Source: Caballeronia concitans
GTDB taxonomy: Bacteria > Pseudomonadota > Gammaproteobacteria > Burkholderiales > Burkholderiaceae
NCBI RefSeq assembly: GCF_001544615.1
Contig: NZ_FCNV02000019.1
Coordinates: 1 to 52,647 of the forward strand
Reading direction: 5' to 3'
DNA: 52,647 nt
In this document: piece by piece, positions 1-8,529 of the stretch
Position numbering within the stretch: position 1 is the stretch's first letter
How the letters are laid out: each line of letters starts with the position of its first letter
Program-made: the position numbers and the translations under genes
Notes under the pieces: generated by a model
What the model was told of the DNA's origin: nothing
What the model saw: the letters and a program-made list of their open reading frames with translations, nothing else
Database searches by the model: none

Positions 1-119
1 TTCGCACCGCACGCCGCAAAGAAGGATCAACTGAAACCACCGACACCCGGTTTCTGCACATCTTGACGCACACAACTCTCTCTCACAGTCACCCGCACAT
101 ACCTTGCGCGATAAGGCGT

Positions 120-189
120 TGCGGGTAGAAAGCCTCTCGCCCACTCTCGCCTCTACCCGCAAAATTTCACCGTCATATGCGGGTAGAAA
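120..189. repeat. TGCGGGTAGA repeats before integrase relic
   Basis: The 12-mer TGCGGGTAGAAA occurs at 120-131 and again at 178-189. The 10-mer core is present in inverted orientation (TCTACCCGCA) at 152-161, and a weaker variant GTGGGTAG follows at about 191. These lie directly upstream of an integrase N-terminal relic. Clusters of short direct and inverted repeats in this position are typical of arm-type integrase or excisionase binding sites near an attachment site. The repeats are seen directly; the attachment-site role is inferred. No flanking tRNA is visible in the window. Confidence 0.5.
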
Positions 190-207
190 TGTGGGTAGGG
201 GGTAGAG

Positions 208-363
208 GTGGCGGGGCGTCAGCTTCATCGATTGGGTGCACTGCAGATCGCGAAAGAAATATCGCCGGGCTATTACGCCGACGGTGGCGGCCTGTATCTT
301 CAAATATCAACAAGCGGTTCACGCTCGTGGATTTATCGCTTCACGATCATGAGTCGCGCTTGA
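208..363 (+). pseudogene. Tyrosine integrase N-terminal relic (arm-binding domain)
   Basis: A GTG at 208, preceded by a GGGGGTAGAG stretch, opens a 51-codon frame ending at TGA 361-363. It contains the motifs PGYYADGGGLYLQIS and SGSRSWIYRF, characteristic of the N-terminal arm DNA-binding domain (DUF4102) of P4/CP4-57-type integrases. Such integrases are about 400 residues, so the core-binding and catalytic domains are absent. No continuation was found downstream in any frame, because the next gene (412-1527) runs on the opposite strand. It is read as the footprint of a decayed genomic island. The gene cannot be functional as an integrase. Confidence 0.7.
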
Positions 364-411
364 GAGACGTGTGCCGAGATGTCCTCTATGGCGAGGACAT
401 GTGTCGCACGG

Positions 412-1527
412 TCATCTCGAACCGTAGGCGAGCGTGCTCGGATTCGTCCGCCCAAATGTCAGGTACCACCCGGCTTTCACGGTCCCAGCCGGAACGAAAA
501 CATCGAAATGATTGTTGTTGCTCAAATCATAACGGCGAACACTCCCGATCTCTGTAGTGGAGGGCCCCCCGCCAGAGATGGGGACGAATAGCTTCCCACC
601 AGGGCCAAAGAGAAGGGCCTGGGCATAAACGCGGTGAGCGTCATCGCCTGCGGTATAAAGATTAATTGTATTAACGAGTGAGCCAGGACTCCCATTAGAG
701 GGTCCTTGGAACACGAGAATCTTGTCGCTGTCGGTCTTATCCGCCCGAAAGCTGGTGATATAAAGGTATCCATCAGGCCCGAACACCAAACCCTCGGGCC
801 GGTTCAGGTCATTGCTGCTGTCAATGAAGACATCCTTGAAGGCTCCTCTGCCGTTAAGCGGATCGAACCTAATTACTTGCCCCCGTAGCCCCGAGCCCGT
901 GCAGGTGTAGCTCGAAATGTAAATCAGGCCATCGGGACCTAGTACAAGTCCGCGCGGATGGAATTGACCTGAAACAGGGTTCCCGGGCGGCGGTACTGCG
1001 CATGTGCCGAACGATAAGTTGCTCGGGACAAAAGTGTCGACGAGTTTCCCTTCTGCCGTGTATTTCAGAAGGCGACCCGGAGTCGGCGGTTTGCTAGAAT
1101 TTGGCTCGGTTGTAAAGTCAGCGACGAAAATAAAGTCTTGTTTGGCCCTGGAATCTCTCCAAAGTATGAGGCCGCGCGACGCAACGGGGGAGTCGGGGTC
1201 GTTGTGGACGACGAGTTTCTTCAACAGTTGGCCAGTGGCATCGTATTCGAGTATGTCGCTATTGGCCGACGTCCCCGTATTTTGGTCGGATACAATAAGG
1301 TCGCCATTCGCTTTAAAAACGAGTCCCATAGGCCCGTGCAAACCGTTGGTCGACTTGACGAATGTGCCGAGAGATTCCCCCTGCAGCCCGAACCGCTTTA
1401 CCGTGTTATCGCCGTCGTCCGCGACATATAAAGAGTCAGTAGTTTGCGAAAAACCTGGTGCGCTAAAAATGAATTGTGTTGTTAAGACAACTGCTACGAA
1501 CTGCGCGGCACGCTTGTTCATATTCAT
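412..1527 (-). CDS. Secreted NHL/SMP-30-like beta-propeller protein
   Basis: A 371-residue protein with an N-terminal signal peptide (MNMNKRAAQFVAVVLTTQF, ending near FSQT), so it is probably exported. The body has repeated blade-like segments: LYVADDGDNTVKRF near the start, then GLVLGPDGLIYISSY and GLVFGPDGYLYITSF. These resemble NHL/SGL (gluconolactonase-like) six-bladed propellers. No catalytic signature could be assigned. A GAGGAG ribosome site lies 8 bases before the ATG at 1527. The gene is visibly richer in A/T than genes further right and sits beside an integrase relic, which suggests acquired DNA. The function is unknown; substrate binding or a lactonase-type activity would be guesses. 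Confidence 0.75.
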   Translation of the reverse strand: MNMNKRAAQFVAVVLTTQFIFSAPGFSQTTDSLYVADDGDNTVKRFGLQGESLGTFVKSTNGLHGPMGLVFKANGDLIVSDQNTGTSANSDILEYDATGQLLKKLVVHNDPDSPVASRGLILWRDSRAKQDFIFVADFTTEPNSSKPPTPGRLLKYTAEGKLVDTFVPSNLSFGTCAVPPPGNPVSGQFHPRGLVLGPDGLIYISSYTCTGSGLRGQVIRFDPLNGRGAFKDVFIDSSNDLNRPEGLVFGPDGYLYITSFRADKTDSDKILVFQGPSNGSPGSLVNTINLYTAGDDAHRVYAQALLFGPGGKLFVPISGGGPSTTEIGSVRRYDLSNNNHFDVFVPAGTVKAGWYLTFGRTNPSTLAYGSR

Positions 1528-1813
1528 GACATGCTCCTCGCTTTCAGAAGACAGGTTTCGGATCTAACTCCTTGGAAGAGACGGGCGCGGGACTTTCAGA
1601 AAGCTATGCGACGGTTCTGCGGATTGCAAGGGAAAAATCTTTGCACATAACTGCGAACGCTTTGCGGTTGAAATTCTTTCACTTTACCCGTCCCATCGGC
1701 GTGGCCAAACAGTTCTTTCGCCGACAAGATACGAACCGTCGCCGAATACGGAACCAACGGGCGACGCAACCTTAGCGCGCTCGAATCGGCTCACAGCCGG
1801 GCGGCTAATTCAG

Positions 1814-2068
1814 CTAGGCATGTCGGAATGCTTTGCCGACCAAGTGGTCATAATCGGCGGGGTCGCTCTGAACGATCGTCAAGATCATCCGGCCGAACGC
1901 GGTATCGGGTACCAATTCGCTCGCCAATACACGTGCGGTACGCAGCGAGACCACGTTGCGTACGGGCTGCGTATTCAGTTCGTCGCTGATCGAAAATATG
2001 AATCGATGAAGCTCGTCCGACTCCGGTTCTACGGCTTCGTGAGCAAGGATCGTTGCGTTCACCTGCAT
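1814..2068 (-). CDS. Small hypothetical protein, 84 aa
   Basis: The frame stays open upstream, but the ATG at 2068 is chosen because a GAGGAG ribosome site lies just before it (minus strand GGCGCAGAGGAGCCACG then ATG). The product begins MQVNATILAHEAVEPESDEL and has a mixed-charge composition. It has no signal peptide, membrane segment or recognised motif. It stands alone between the propeller gene and a poorly coding stretch. I do not recognise the family. Confidence 0.5.
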   Translation of the reverse strand: MQVNATILAHEAVEPESDELHRFIFSISDELNTQPVRNVVSLRTARVLASELVPDTAFGRMILTIVQSDPADYDHLVGKAFRHA

Positions 2069-2604
2069 CGTGGCTCCTCTGCGCCCTGAAAAGATTGGCT
2101 CAGCCGCAGCATAGACGATTCCTGGACATTCCGCGTTTCGGATGGGCGACTGGTCCATGCGAGCGCTCCACGCGGAACAGTTCGAGATCAACGGCGAGCC
2201 GTTGCAGATGGATCTCACACGCGCCTGGACGTTGATCCGCTTCAAGAACGCCGGGACTCTCCGGCTCGCGGGCTGCGCGCGCTGGCGCGGCAGGTTCGTC
2301 GCGCACAACGGCATATCGCTGCGTCGACGCTCCTAAAGCCATCCCACTGGTGGCATCCGACCGCTTGAGCGGCTAACGTAAGAATGTCGATCAGGCCGAA
2401 AGACGGGGTCCTCTTTCTCGCTGCTATGAACTGCTCGGCGAGCGCCGGTGCAATCCGAAGTCTGCACATCGCGGCGAGTTCTCCATACTTAAAGAGCTTC
2501 ATCATCATGGGCCGGCTCGCCACCAAGCCACTCAACTTACGCGACGGTACTGCCTGCCGAGGGGTCTCCAATTCGTACTCAATCGATCGGTGAACCGAAT
2601 CTTT
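2069..2604. other. 536-bp stretch with no confident gene
   Basis: Two overlapping weak possibilities exist. On the plus strand, an ATG at 2142 opens a 64-residue frame (begins MGDWSMRALHAEQFEINGEP) without a clear ribosome site. On the minus strand, an ATG at 2502 opens an 86-residue frame ending at 2242 (begins MKLFKYGELAAM), also without one. The second contains GLIDILTLAAQAVGCHQWDGF, which looks protein-like, but its C-terminal third looks like a shadow. The stretch may be decayed gene material next to the integrase relic. Nothing else is seen. Confidence 0.3.
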
Positions 2605-4152
2605 CTACGAAGTTGTTACTTCACAATGCTGCTGCGCGAGCTGCTCGGCCGTCACCGGCCGCTGATAGAGGTACCCTTGTGCGAATGGCACCCCCGCTGC
2701 CCGCAAAGCCAGATGCTGAGATTCAGTCTCGACGCCTTCCGCAATGACTTGGAGCCCATAGTGCTTCGCGACTGAGACAATGCCCCTGATCAGTTGGGCG
2801 TCCCCTCTGTCAACCTGACTCACGAATTGACGGTCGATTTTCACGTAGTCGAACTGGAAGCGACCGAGTAGTTCGAGATTGCTATGCTGAGTGCCAAAGT
2901 CGTCGATGGCAAACTTGACTCCCTTGGCCTTCAGTGCGTTGAAGGTCGCCGCCGTACGCCCGCTCTCGCGAAGAAAAAATCGCTCGGTGAGTTCAAGAAC
3001 GAGAGTGACACCTGCCGGCAGGCGAGCGGTCAGGGCCTGGACCTGGGCGACGAAGTCTCTGCGTTCCAAATCCCGAGAAGCAACATTGACCGCAATGCGT
3101 AATGGGATCGCCACCAATCGCTGCGCCATCTCGGCAACGGCCGTCCTCATCACGAATTGCGTCACTGGTCCCAGCATGTCACTGGACTCGACTTCCTCCA
3201 TGAAGCTAGCCGGACTTATTGGGCCCCATTTCGGGTGGTGCCACCTCAGTAACGCCTCGACGCCGACCAACGAGCGGTTGGAAGTCTCGATAATCGGCTG
3301 GTAGACAACATGAAACTCGTTGCGCTCAAGTGCCTGACGCACTGCCTTCAGCAACAATCGTCGCGGGGCAAACGTGAGCAGGTAGCCCGCTGCGAGCAGC
3401 GCGTCAAGTAGCAGGCCGAGCGTCAGGCCCGCGACTCGGTACTTCCAGTGCATGCCCGACACGAAGCCTTCGGAGGGCGATACCAGGACCTCAAACGGCC
3501 ACTTGAGAGATTCAATGCGCGTCGTGTATGCATCGGGCGGCGCAGAAGCTGGCGTGAACGTCCCACGCGCGTCGAGACGGCCCGTATTCGCGACCGATAT
3601 CGACACGGTCTGCGCCCCGTACCGGAGACCGTGCGCCAGCGCATTCATGAGGTAATCACCTTCAACAATCGACAGTACACCGGCACCGGGCGCCGTCCGG
3701 TTGAAAACGACGAGCACCGGCACGCCTGGCTGGTAGCGCGTTTGGGCGAGAAGACCAATGCTGTCGCCACGGCCTATCGAGAGGGAATAATTCGACAGGG
3801 GCACGTCGATGCGTCCAAGCGCGGAAGAGCAGTAAAGACGGTCGCCAGAGACCAGCGCGACGGCGCGGACATATCGCAGATAGGTTTCCAGATCGGCCAG
3901 CAACGCCCCGACCTGGCTGCAGGGTTTGCCGGCGAGCGCAGCAAGTTCATTTCGGCGTAGCGAACTGACGCTGTCCAAAATCCGGTCAACGGATTGAACC
4001 ACATCACGACCGATGATTTGCTCATGGTCGGCTATTTTGACCGTCGCCATATGTTCGCTAAACATGATGGCCGCGAGCATGACTGCGGCGCCGCAGACGA
4101 CGCACAGGAGCAACGACAAGCGCGCTGGCGTCCGATAGATTCGATCAGGCAT
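2605..4152 (-). CDS. EAL-domain c-di-GMP phosphodiesterase with CSS-motif sensor
   Basis: A 515-residue inner-membrane enzyme predicted to hydrolyse cyclic di-GMP to pGpG. A membrane segment lies at about 12-31. A periplasmic sensor follows and contains the CSS motif (YCSSALG, Cys108), a domain known in E. coli PdeC-type enzymes for redox-controlled activity. A second membrane segment lies at about 240-260, followed by a cytoplasmic EAL domain. The signature residues are present: EALLRW at 299, NVASR, ELTE at 387, DDFGT at 417, K438, AEGVE at 471 and QG at 492, so the domain should be catalytically competent. There is no GGDEF domain. The ATG at 4152 is preferred over an upstream GTG at 4161 because GGTGA lies just before it. 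A second conserved cysteine (Cys78) precedes the CSS motif. Confidence 0.9.
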   Translation of the reverse strand: MPDRIYRTPARLSLLLCVVCGAAVMLAAIMFSEHMATVKIADHEQIIGRDVVQSVDRILDSVSSLRRNELAALAGKPCSQVGALLADLETYLRYVRAVALVSGDRLYCSSALGRIDVPLSNYSLSIGRGDSIGLLAQTRYQPGVPVLVVFNRTAPGAGVLSIVEGDYLMNALAHGLRYGAQTVSISVANTGRLDARGTFTPASAPPDAYTTRIESLKWPFEVLVSPSEGFVSGMHWKYRVAGLTLGLLLDALLAAGYLLTFAPRRLLLKAVRQALERNEFHVVYQPIIETSNRSLVGVEALLRWHHPKWGPISPASFMEEVESSDMLGPVTQFVMRTAVAEMAQRLVAIPLRIAVNVASRDLERRDFVAQVQALTARLPAGVTLVLELTERFFLRESGRTAATFNALKAKGVKFAIDDFGTQHSNLELLGRFQFDYVKIDRQFVSQVDRGDAQLIRGIVSVAKHYGLQVIAEGVETESQHLALRAAGVPFAQGYLYQRPVTAEQLAQQHCEVTTS

Positions 4153-4317
4153 AGATTTCACCCGGTTTCTGACCCGGCACGATCTCGGCGGACTCGGCCA
4201 GCCGTCGGGCTACCTGCATGATCGCGCGTTGCTGCGGTTCAACCTCCGACAGACGCACCGGCCAGAGCGATGCATCAGTGTGATGTTGTCCGGCTGCATC
4301 GGGTCGCGGCTGTTCAT
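4145..4317 (-). pseudogene. Possible frameshifted small ORF overlapping the EAL gene start
   Basis: An ATG at 4317 opens MNSRDPMQPDNITLMHRSG. In another frame the sequence then continues as PVRLSEVEPQQRAIMQVARR and ends EIYA at a TGA at 4145, overlapping the start of the EAL gene. One deleted base near 4255 would join them into a roughly 57-residue protein. The tail has protein-like composition. Either this is a disrupted leader gene, or translation begins at a GTG inside the second frame. No family is recognised. Confidence 0.3.
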
Positions 4318-4369
4318 CGCGCCCGACTCGGATTTTTCAATAGCCGCTACCACGGGGCGAGCGGGCAAT

Positions 4370-4582
4370 TCAATTGACATGAGTCAAACCCGCCTCCGGG
4401 ACATCGCCAAGCAGGTGATGCAGTGCGCACAATCGCTGCCGGTCGCCGCCCGTGATGTCGGCGCGGCCCAGCTGCCGCTCGACTTCGGCTCGCCAGTAGT
4501 CACGGCGGATCAGCCGTGGCCGGCGGACTAGCGTAAGCACCGTCTTTTCAAGTTCTCCAATCTCGTTGTTAGCCCGAGCCAT
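4370..4582 (-). CDS. Small hypothetical protein, 70 aa
   Basis: Begins MARANNEIGELEKTVLTLVR and continues with a basic stretch (RRPRLIRRDYWRAEVERQL), ending with a likely helical tail. It is all-helical in character with no membrane segment. A longer upstream frame exists, but the ATG at 4582 follows an AGGGAGAACAAGG purine-rich ribosome site. It stands between the EAL gene and a long regulatory region. The family is not recognised. The charge pattern suggests a small soluble regulatory or DNA/RNA-associated protein, which is inference only. Confidence 0.5.
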   Translation of the reverse strand: MARANNEIGELEKTVLTLVRRPRLIRRDYWRAEVERQLGRADITGGDRQRLCALHHLLGDVPEAGLTHVN

Positions 4583-4730
4583 TGCCTTGTTCTCCCTATG
4601 TGTCTCTGCCCACGGTTTGGCGACGCTTGGTCGAAAAACGGAAACTCGTCGCGACGGAGCTTGTGATTGAAGCGGTACGTTAATCCGCAAACCGGAATCG
4701 TGTAACGTTTGCTTAACGGCGTCTTTAGCG

Positions 4731-4976
4731 TTTACTTAAACGTGTAAACCCTAATTTGGTGCATTTGCGGATCACCTAATAACGCGATTGCAGCTCGCGC
4801 TCCGTTTACATTCGAGGAAACCGCCGAGGAGAAAAAACTACAAGGAAGAACTCGGTGCCGCTCGTCCGTTTTTCGAGAAGGCTGCCCGGGTCGCGGCAGG
4901 TGTGGCGTTTTGTCCCAGCGACACTGCTGATCGCCGCCTCAAGTGACCGGTAACCCCGCCGTAAACTGGTGTTTAC
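4731..4976 (+). promoter_or_regulatory. Repeated GTTTAC/GTAAAC half-sites upstream of chemoreceptor
   Basis: The 406-base gap 4583-4988 has no gene but contains five copies of one hexamer. GTTTAC at 4731 with GTAAAC at 4744 forms an inverted repeat with a 7-base spacer. GTTTAC stands alone at 4804. GTAAAC at 4961 with GTTTAC at 4971 forms an inverted repeat with a 4-base spacer. The last pair ends 12 bases before the chemoreceptor ATG at 4989, which has no clear ribosome site. A regulator binding these half-sites is a reasonable inference; its identity is unknown. Confidence 0.4.
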
Positions 4977-4988
4977 CCGATCACGACT

Positions 4989-6536
4989 ATGATGAAAAAT
5001 ATTCCTTTCCGGCTGCGCATGTGGATCCCCTTGGCGATCAGCCTCGTATGCCTCACCACGCTTTCCATTTTCGATGCCTTCCAGATGCGCGAGATCAGAC
5101 TGGAGGAACGTCGCGCCATGCTCCAGGCGGTCACGGACGCCGCTCTCAATACGGTCAAAGACTATGCGGCCAAGGTCCAGACGGGGCAGCTCACGGAGAA
5201 TGAGGCGCGCAAGCAAGCCGCCGAGCGCGTGCGTGTGATGCGTTACGGCGGCGGTGGCTATTTCGCGATCATCGATCCCAATGTCACGCTCGTGATGCAC
5301 TCGACCAAGCCGGACATGGAAGGCAAGAGCGCCAGAGACATCCAAGACAAGGACGGCATCCACATGTGGTCCGATGCGGTGACGCTTGCGCAGCGCGACG
5401 GCCAAGGCTTCCTTCGCTATAGCTGGCCCAAGCCCGGTGCGACTGAAAGCGTGCCGAAGCTCAGCTATGTTGCCTCATACAAGCCGTGGCAATGGACGAT
5501 GTTGACGGGCGTCTACCTTGACGATCTTCAGGCGGACTTCACGCGGTCGGTGTATCGCGCGCTTCTGGTGTTCGCCGGCATCGCAACGCTGCTTGCACTG
5601 ACTACAGTGCTGCTTAACCGTTCTCTGCGACGTACTCTCGGTGGAGAGCCCGAATATGCGGTTCAAATCGCGGACGGTATCGCGAGCAACGACCTGTCGG
5701 TGTCCGTGGTGACCGCGCCGGACGATCGCACGAGCCTTCTGTATTCGATCAGCCGCATGCAGCGGCAATTGAAGCAAACCATCACGGCCATTAAGACGTC
5801 CGCGGATTCGATCGCGACTGCGTCCCAGCAGATTTCAGCCGGCAACCTCGATCTGTCACAGCGAACGGAGGAACAGGCGGCATCGCTTCAGCAGACTGCA
5901 GCGAGCATGGAAGAACTGACTTCGACAGTGACTAACAATGCGAGTAACGCACACGAGGCCAATCGTCTGGCTTCTGAAGCGGCAGACGTCGCCGACCGCG
6001 GCGCGAACGTGGTTTCCGATGTCGTGGCGACGATGGAAGCGATCAACATCGATTCCAAACAGATTGCTGAGATCGCCGGAATCATCGAAGGGATAGCGTT
6101 TCAGACGAATATCCTGGCGCTGAATGCCGCCGTCGAAGCCGCGCGAGCGGGCGAGCACGGCCGAGGCTTCGCGGTGGTTGCCTCTGAAGTGCGATCCCTT
6201 GCGCAACGGTCGTCAGTAGCATCGAAGGAAGTACGCGAGCTGATCGACCGATCCGTGGATAGAGTGCGCACGGGGAGGAGCCACGTCGAGGATGCCGGTG
6301 CAACAATGGCGCAGATTACCGGCGCTATCAAGCGAGTCACTGGGTTGATGAGCGAGATCGCCGCAGCTTCCGAAGAGCAGAGCAAGGGCATCGGGCAGGT
6401 CAATCAAGCGGTGTCGCAGATGGATCAGGTGACGCAACAGAATGCGGCGCTCGTCGAGGAGGCCGCGGCTGCGACGACTGCGCTTGAGGCGCAGGCTGGC
6501 GATTTGCGGGCGTCGACGGGGGTTTTTGTCGTTTGA
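4989..6536 (+). CDS. Methyl-accepting chemotaxis protein with single Cache sensor
   Basis: A 515-residue transmembrane chemoreceptor. The first membrane helix lies at about 11-30. A periplasmic single-Cache (sCache_2-like) domain follows ([20 protein letters not shown] at 86-105, then [18 protein letters not shown]), and a second helix lies at about 190-210. A HAMP linker and a long cytoplasmic coiled coil come next. The hairpin tip that contacts CheA/CheW is conserved at 363-400, including [20 protein letters not shown]. The C-terminus ends TGVFVV with no CheR-binding pentapeptide. Receptors of this class usually sense small carboxylates, but the ligand here is not known. The start has no obvious Shine-Dalgarno and sits next to a GTTTAC inverted repeat. 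No che or fla genes are nearby, so it is an orphan receptor. Confidence 0.93.
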   Translation: MMKNIPFRLRMWIPLAISLVCLTTLSIFDAFQMREIRLEERRAMLQAVTDAALNTVKDYAAKVQTGQLTENEARKQAAERVRVMRYGGGGYFAIIDPNVTLVMHSTKPDMEGKSARDIQDKDGIHMWSDAVTLAQRDGQGFLRYSWPKPGATESVPKLSYVASYKPWQWTMLTGVYLDDLQADFTRSVYRALLVFAGIATLLALTTVLLNRSLRRTLGGEPEYAVQIADGIASNDLSVSVVTAPDDRTSLLYSISRMQRQLKQTITAIKTSADSIATASQQISAGNLDLSQRTEEQAASLQQTAASMEELTSTVTNNASNAHEANRLASEAADVADRGANVVSDVVATMEAINIDSKQIAEIAGIIEGIAFQTNILALNAAVEAARAGEHGRGFAVVASEVRSLAQRSSVASKEVRELIDRSVDRVRTGRSHVEDAGATMAQITGAIKRVTGLMSEIAAASEEQSKGIGQVNQAVSQMDQVTQQNAALVEEAAAATTALEAQAGDLRASTGVFVV

Positions 6537-6759
6537 TGGCGTGCCTCTGACAACGCGAGGCTGTCGAGACGCCGCGGATGGCGCAAAAGCGAGCCGGCTG
6601 AATGGAGAGCGTTCGGCTTCGACGTGTGAATGCGTGAGCGCGGATGGTCGTCAGGCAGGCGCCACGCGCCGAGCATGACTTCGGAACGAGCGGTCTCGCG
6701 ATCGGCGGGTCCCGTTGCCCGCTGTGGTCGCACCCGTCTCCCTTTCGTCGCCGATGCTT

Positions 6760-6948
6760 TTAGAACTGCTCTGCTCGCTTCAACGCTTCCAGGCTGCGGT
6801 GGAGAGCGAACAGCAAGTACCGTGACGTTGAGGCAGCCCTTCCAGCTTTCGTCTGTTGCGTAACCCGGTCCGTTTGGGCCGCAATTTGCCGCTGGCACTC
6901 CTCGATGGCCGTCTCGACGGCGTTGTGTTCATGGAACTCGAGTTTCAT
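6760..6948 (-). CDS. Small hypothetical protein, 62 aa
   Basis: Begins MKLEFHEHNAVETAIEECQR and is charged and likely helical throughout, with no membrane segment or signal peptide. A GCCGGAGCGCTT ribosome region precedes the ATG at 6948. It lies alone, back to back with the compact plus-strand unit at 7004-7167. The family is not recognised. Confidence 0.45.
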   Translation of the reverse strand: MKLEFHEHNAVETAIEECQRQIAAQTDRVTQQTKAGRAASTSRYLLFALHRSLEALKRAEQF

Positions 6949-7008
6949 AAGCGCTCCGGCGAGTTCAACACAGTCAGTAGGCGAGTGACGCCTATAGAGT
7001 AGGACGTT

Positions 7009-7024
7009 CTTTTGCCGGCAAAAG
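7009..7024. promoter_or_regulatory. Perfect 16-bp palindrome CTTTTGCCGGCAAAAG
   Basis: All eight base pairs match. It begins about ten bases after a TATAGA -10-like box, and its right end merges into the AAAAGGAG ribosome site of a micro-ORF. It could be a repressor operator at the transcription start, or a site controlling translation. It is seen directly; the role is inferred. Confidence 0.4.
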
Positions 7025-7037
7025 GAGTGCGGAACCG

Positions 7038-7088
7038 ATGTCTTTCGTACAGGCCGCGCATCTTGAATCGCCGGACCGCGCGGTTTAA
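7038..7088 (+). CDS. Possible 16-residue micro-ORF
   Basis: ATG at 7038 follows a strong AAAAGGAG site by ten bases. The product would be MSFVQAAHLESPDRAV. It lies between the palindrome and a downstream hairpin and terminator. A coding role is uncertain; it may be a leader peptide or chance. Confidence 0.25.
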   Translation: MSFVQAAHLESPDRAV

Positions 7089-7133
7089 AACGGTAACGTC
7101 TCCTCCAGAGACGACTCTCTCGTTGTACCTCAC

Positions 7134-7167
7134 GCCCGCTTCTGCCCCCGGAAAGCGGGCTTTTTTT
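7134..7167 (+). terminator. Intrinsic terminator
   Basis: Stem GCCCGCTT (7134-7141) pairs with AAGCGGGC (7153-7160), followed at once by seven Ts (7161-7167). This is a canonical Rho-independent terminator for plus-strand transcription. The stop codon of the minus-strand frame at 7166 lies in the T-tract, so the two units converge here. Confidence 0.75.
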
Positions 7168-7330
7168 AGGGAGCGGGCTTTACGCCGCGTCGTCCTCGAA
7201 TGTCGACGTACTTCGGGTATGGGCCCGCATCCGCTGCAGCCCGCTCGACCTCCAGCGTGGACGGAAAGGCTCCGACGTTGCCAAGGAGCGCCGTCACGCC
7301 GACGAGTCGATTCGCGACAGGGTGCTTCAC
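7166..7330 (-). CDS. Small hypothetical protein, 54 aa
   Basis: A GTG at 7330 follows an AAGGAAG ribosome site and opens a 54-residue frame containing GNVGAFPSTLEVERAAADAG and ending PYPKYVDIRGRRGVKPAP. The frame extends further upstream to a TTG at 7405 without a better site. No family is recognised and no membrane segment is evident. It converges on the plus-strand terminator. Confidence 0.35.
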   Translation of the reverse strand: MKHPVANRLVGVTALLGNVGAFPSTLEVERAAADAGPYPKYVDIRGRRGVKPAP

Positions 7331-7476
7331 CTCGGCTTCCTTCCGCCAGACGCCATAGACACTGAGCAGCGAAACTCCGAGTGCGCACCCCGGGTTCGTC
7401 GCCAAATGCGCACCGTTATCGGAGAAAAGCGGCGCGCGACGTGCGGAAGTGCGCAGTCGCGCGTGACTCGACGTGT

Positions 7477-8529
7477 TCAGCGCGTCATCAACAAAGCCCG
7501 CGCCTCGTCGCTCGAAAGGAGACCGCGGCCCCGGCGGTTCGCAGCACTCGTCGCATAGACTTCCCCACGCGCGTGCGTGATGCCGAGCGGCGCGAAGCCG
7601 TTGGCCGGATTGAACGCCATCTTGTCGATGTTCGCTTCGTCCTCGCGCGAAGGCTGCGACGCGATTTCCAGCTCGCCAATCCGAATGACCGGCGACTTCC
7701 AGGCAACCGACGCGTCGTTCACCGGGGTCGTGGCTTCATCGACGAAAAGCTGCACGCCGAGCCACCAGCCGACCGGTCCTTCTTCCAGACGGTTGAACAA
7801 ATCCGCGCGCAGATAGTTCTCGCCCTCGCCCGTGGCCTGCGTGCCAGAGGGCGTCGAATCGAAATGATGCAGCGAATATTTGATCGCCGCCGGGCCAAGC
7901 CGCACGACCGATCCCCAGAAATCCTCCAGGGTGACGCTCGCGACCGGATGCAGCCCGACCTGTTTGACGAGAATCGCGACGCTGTCCACGCCCTCCCCGA
8001 GATGGAGCTCGCCGGTCCGAAGCTCGTGTAGCGTCTGCCTGAGACCGCCGGCGACGCCGTCCGCGAGTTTCGCGACGATGATGTCGGATACGGCCATGAA
8101 CTGTTTCGCGTCGCGCGCATGTGAACGGCCGCCTTCGTTGGTCATCAGGAGATCTGTTTCCACGCCGTCGTCGGTGAAGAACTTGATCGCGATGCCGCGC
8201 ACGTCAGATTCGGTGTCGGCCTGCGGACAAGGCTGACCGTTCGAAATCCGGCACGCGACGCGGTACAGAATCGGTCCGGCCGAGGCATCGCGCTTCGCGA
8301 AGGGGCCGAACCTGACCGTATCGGGGATGTCGTCTGCAATGCGAAGCGTGCCGAAAGCGCCGAGCACCTGTTTCTGATGCTGCGCCCGATCGACTTGTCC
8401 GCCCAGACCGGTATGCCGGCTGCGGGCGAGTTTCGCCTGCTGCTCGCCGATTTTCGTGACCAGCTTCGTGATGGTGGTCGCGTCGTCCGGCTTGTCTGTC
8501 CAACCTGTTCCGTCATTGCCTGCGCTCAT
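7477..8529 (-). CDS. Catalase-like haem protein, atypical active site
   Basis: A 350-residue protein with the catalase-fold segments HQKQVLGAFGTLRIADDI, SNGQPC and SDVRGIAIKFFTDDGVETD. It matches the shorter catalase-related family found beside cytochromes rather than true catalases. In canonical catalases the distal His sits in VHAKG and the distal Asn in a GNN(T/S) motif; here the matching positions read AQHQKQ and TNEGG, so activity may differ (peroxidase-like or structural). No signal peptide is seen. GGAGGTGAATC precedes the ATG at 8529. It is the last gene of a three-gene minus-strand operon after a lipoprotein-like protein and cytochrome c, which points to peroxide handling or redox stress. 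Confidence 0.75.
   Translation of the reverse strand: MSAGNDGTGWTDKPDDATTITKLVTKIGEQQAKLARSRHTGLGGQVDRAQHQKQVLGAFGTLRIADDIPDTVRFGPFAKRDASAGPILYRVACRISNGQPCPQADTESDVRGIAIKFFTDDGVETDLLMTNEGGRSHARDAKQFMAVSDIIVAKLADGVAGGLRQTLHELRTGELHLGEGVDSVAILVKQVGLHPVASVTLEDFWGSVVRLGPAAIKYSLHHFDSTPSGTQATGEGENYLRADLFNRLEEGPVGWWLGVQLFVDEATTPVNDASVAWKSPVIRIGELEIASQPSREDEANIDKMAFNPANGFAPLGITHARGEVYATSAANRRGRGLLSSDEARALLMTR

Larger units (their letters stand above)
7004..7167 (+). ncRNA. Candidate small RNA or micro-ORF transcript
   Basis: No gene lies upstream on this strand to explain the strong terminator at 7134-7167. The unit has a possible -10 box TATAGA at 6993-6998, a perfect 16-base palindrome at 7009-7024, a 16-codon micro-ORF at 7038-7088, a hairpin CGTCTC-CTCCA-GAGACG at 7097-7113, and the terminator. 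That is the layout of a short structured transcript of about 160 bases. It could be a trans-acting small RNA, a leader peptide RNA or a dual-function RNA. No known RNA family was recognised. Confidence 0.4.

Noticed and set aside
177-557. 126-codon frame starting at 177
   Set aside because: The integrase motifs lie in a different frame (208-363), and this frame has no recognisable protein features.
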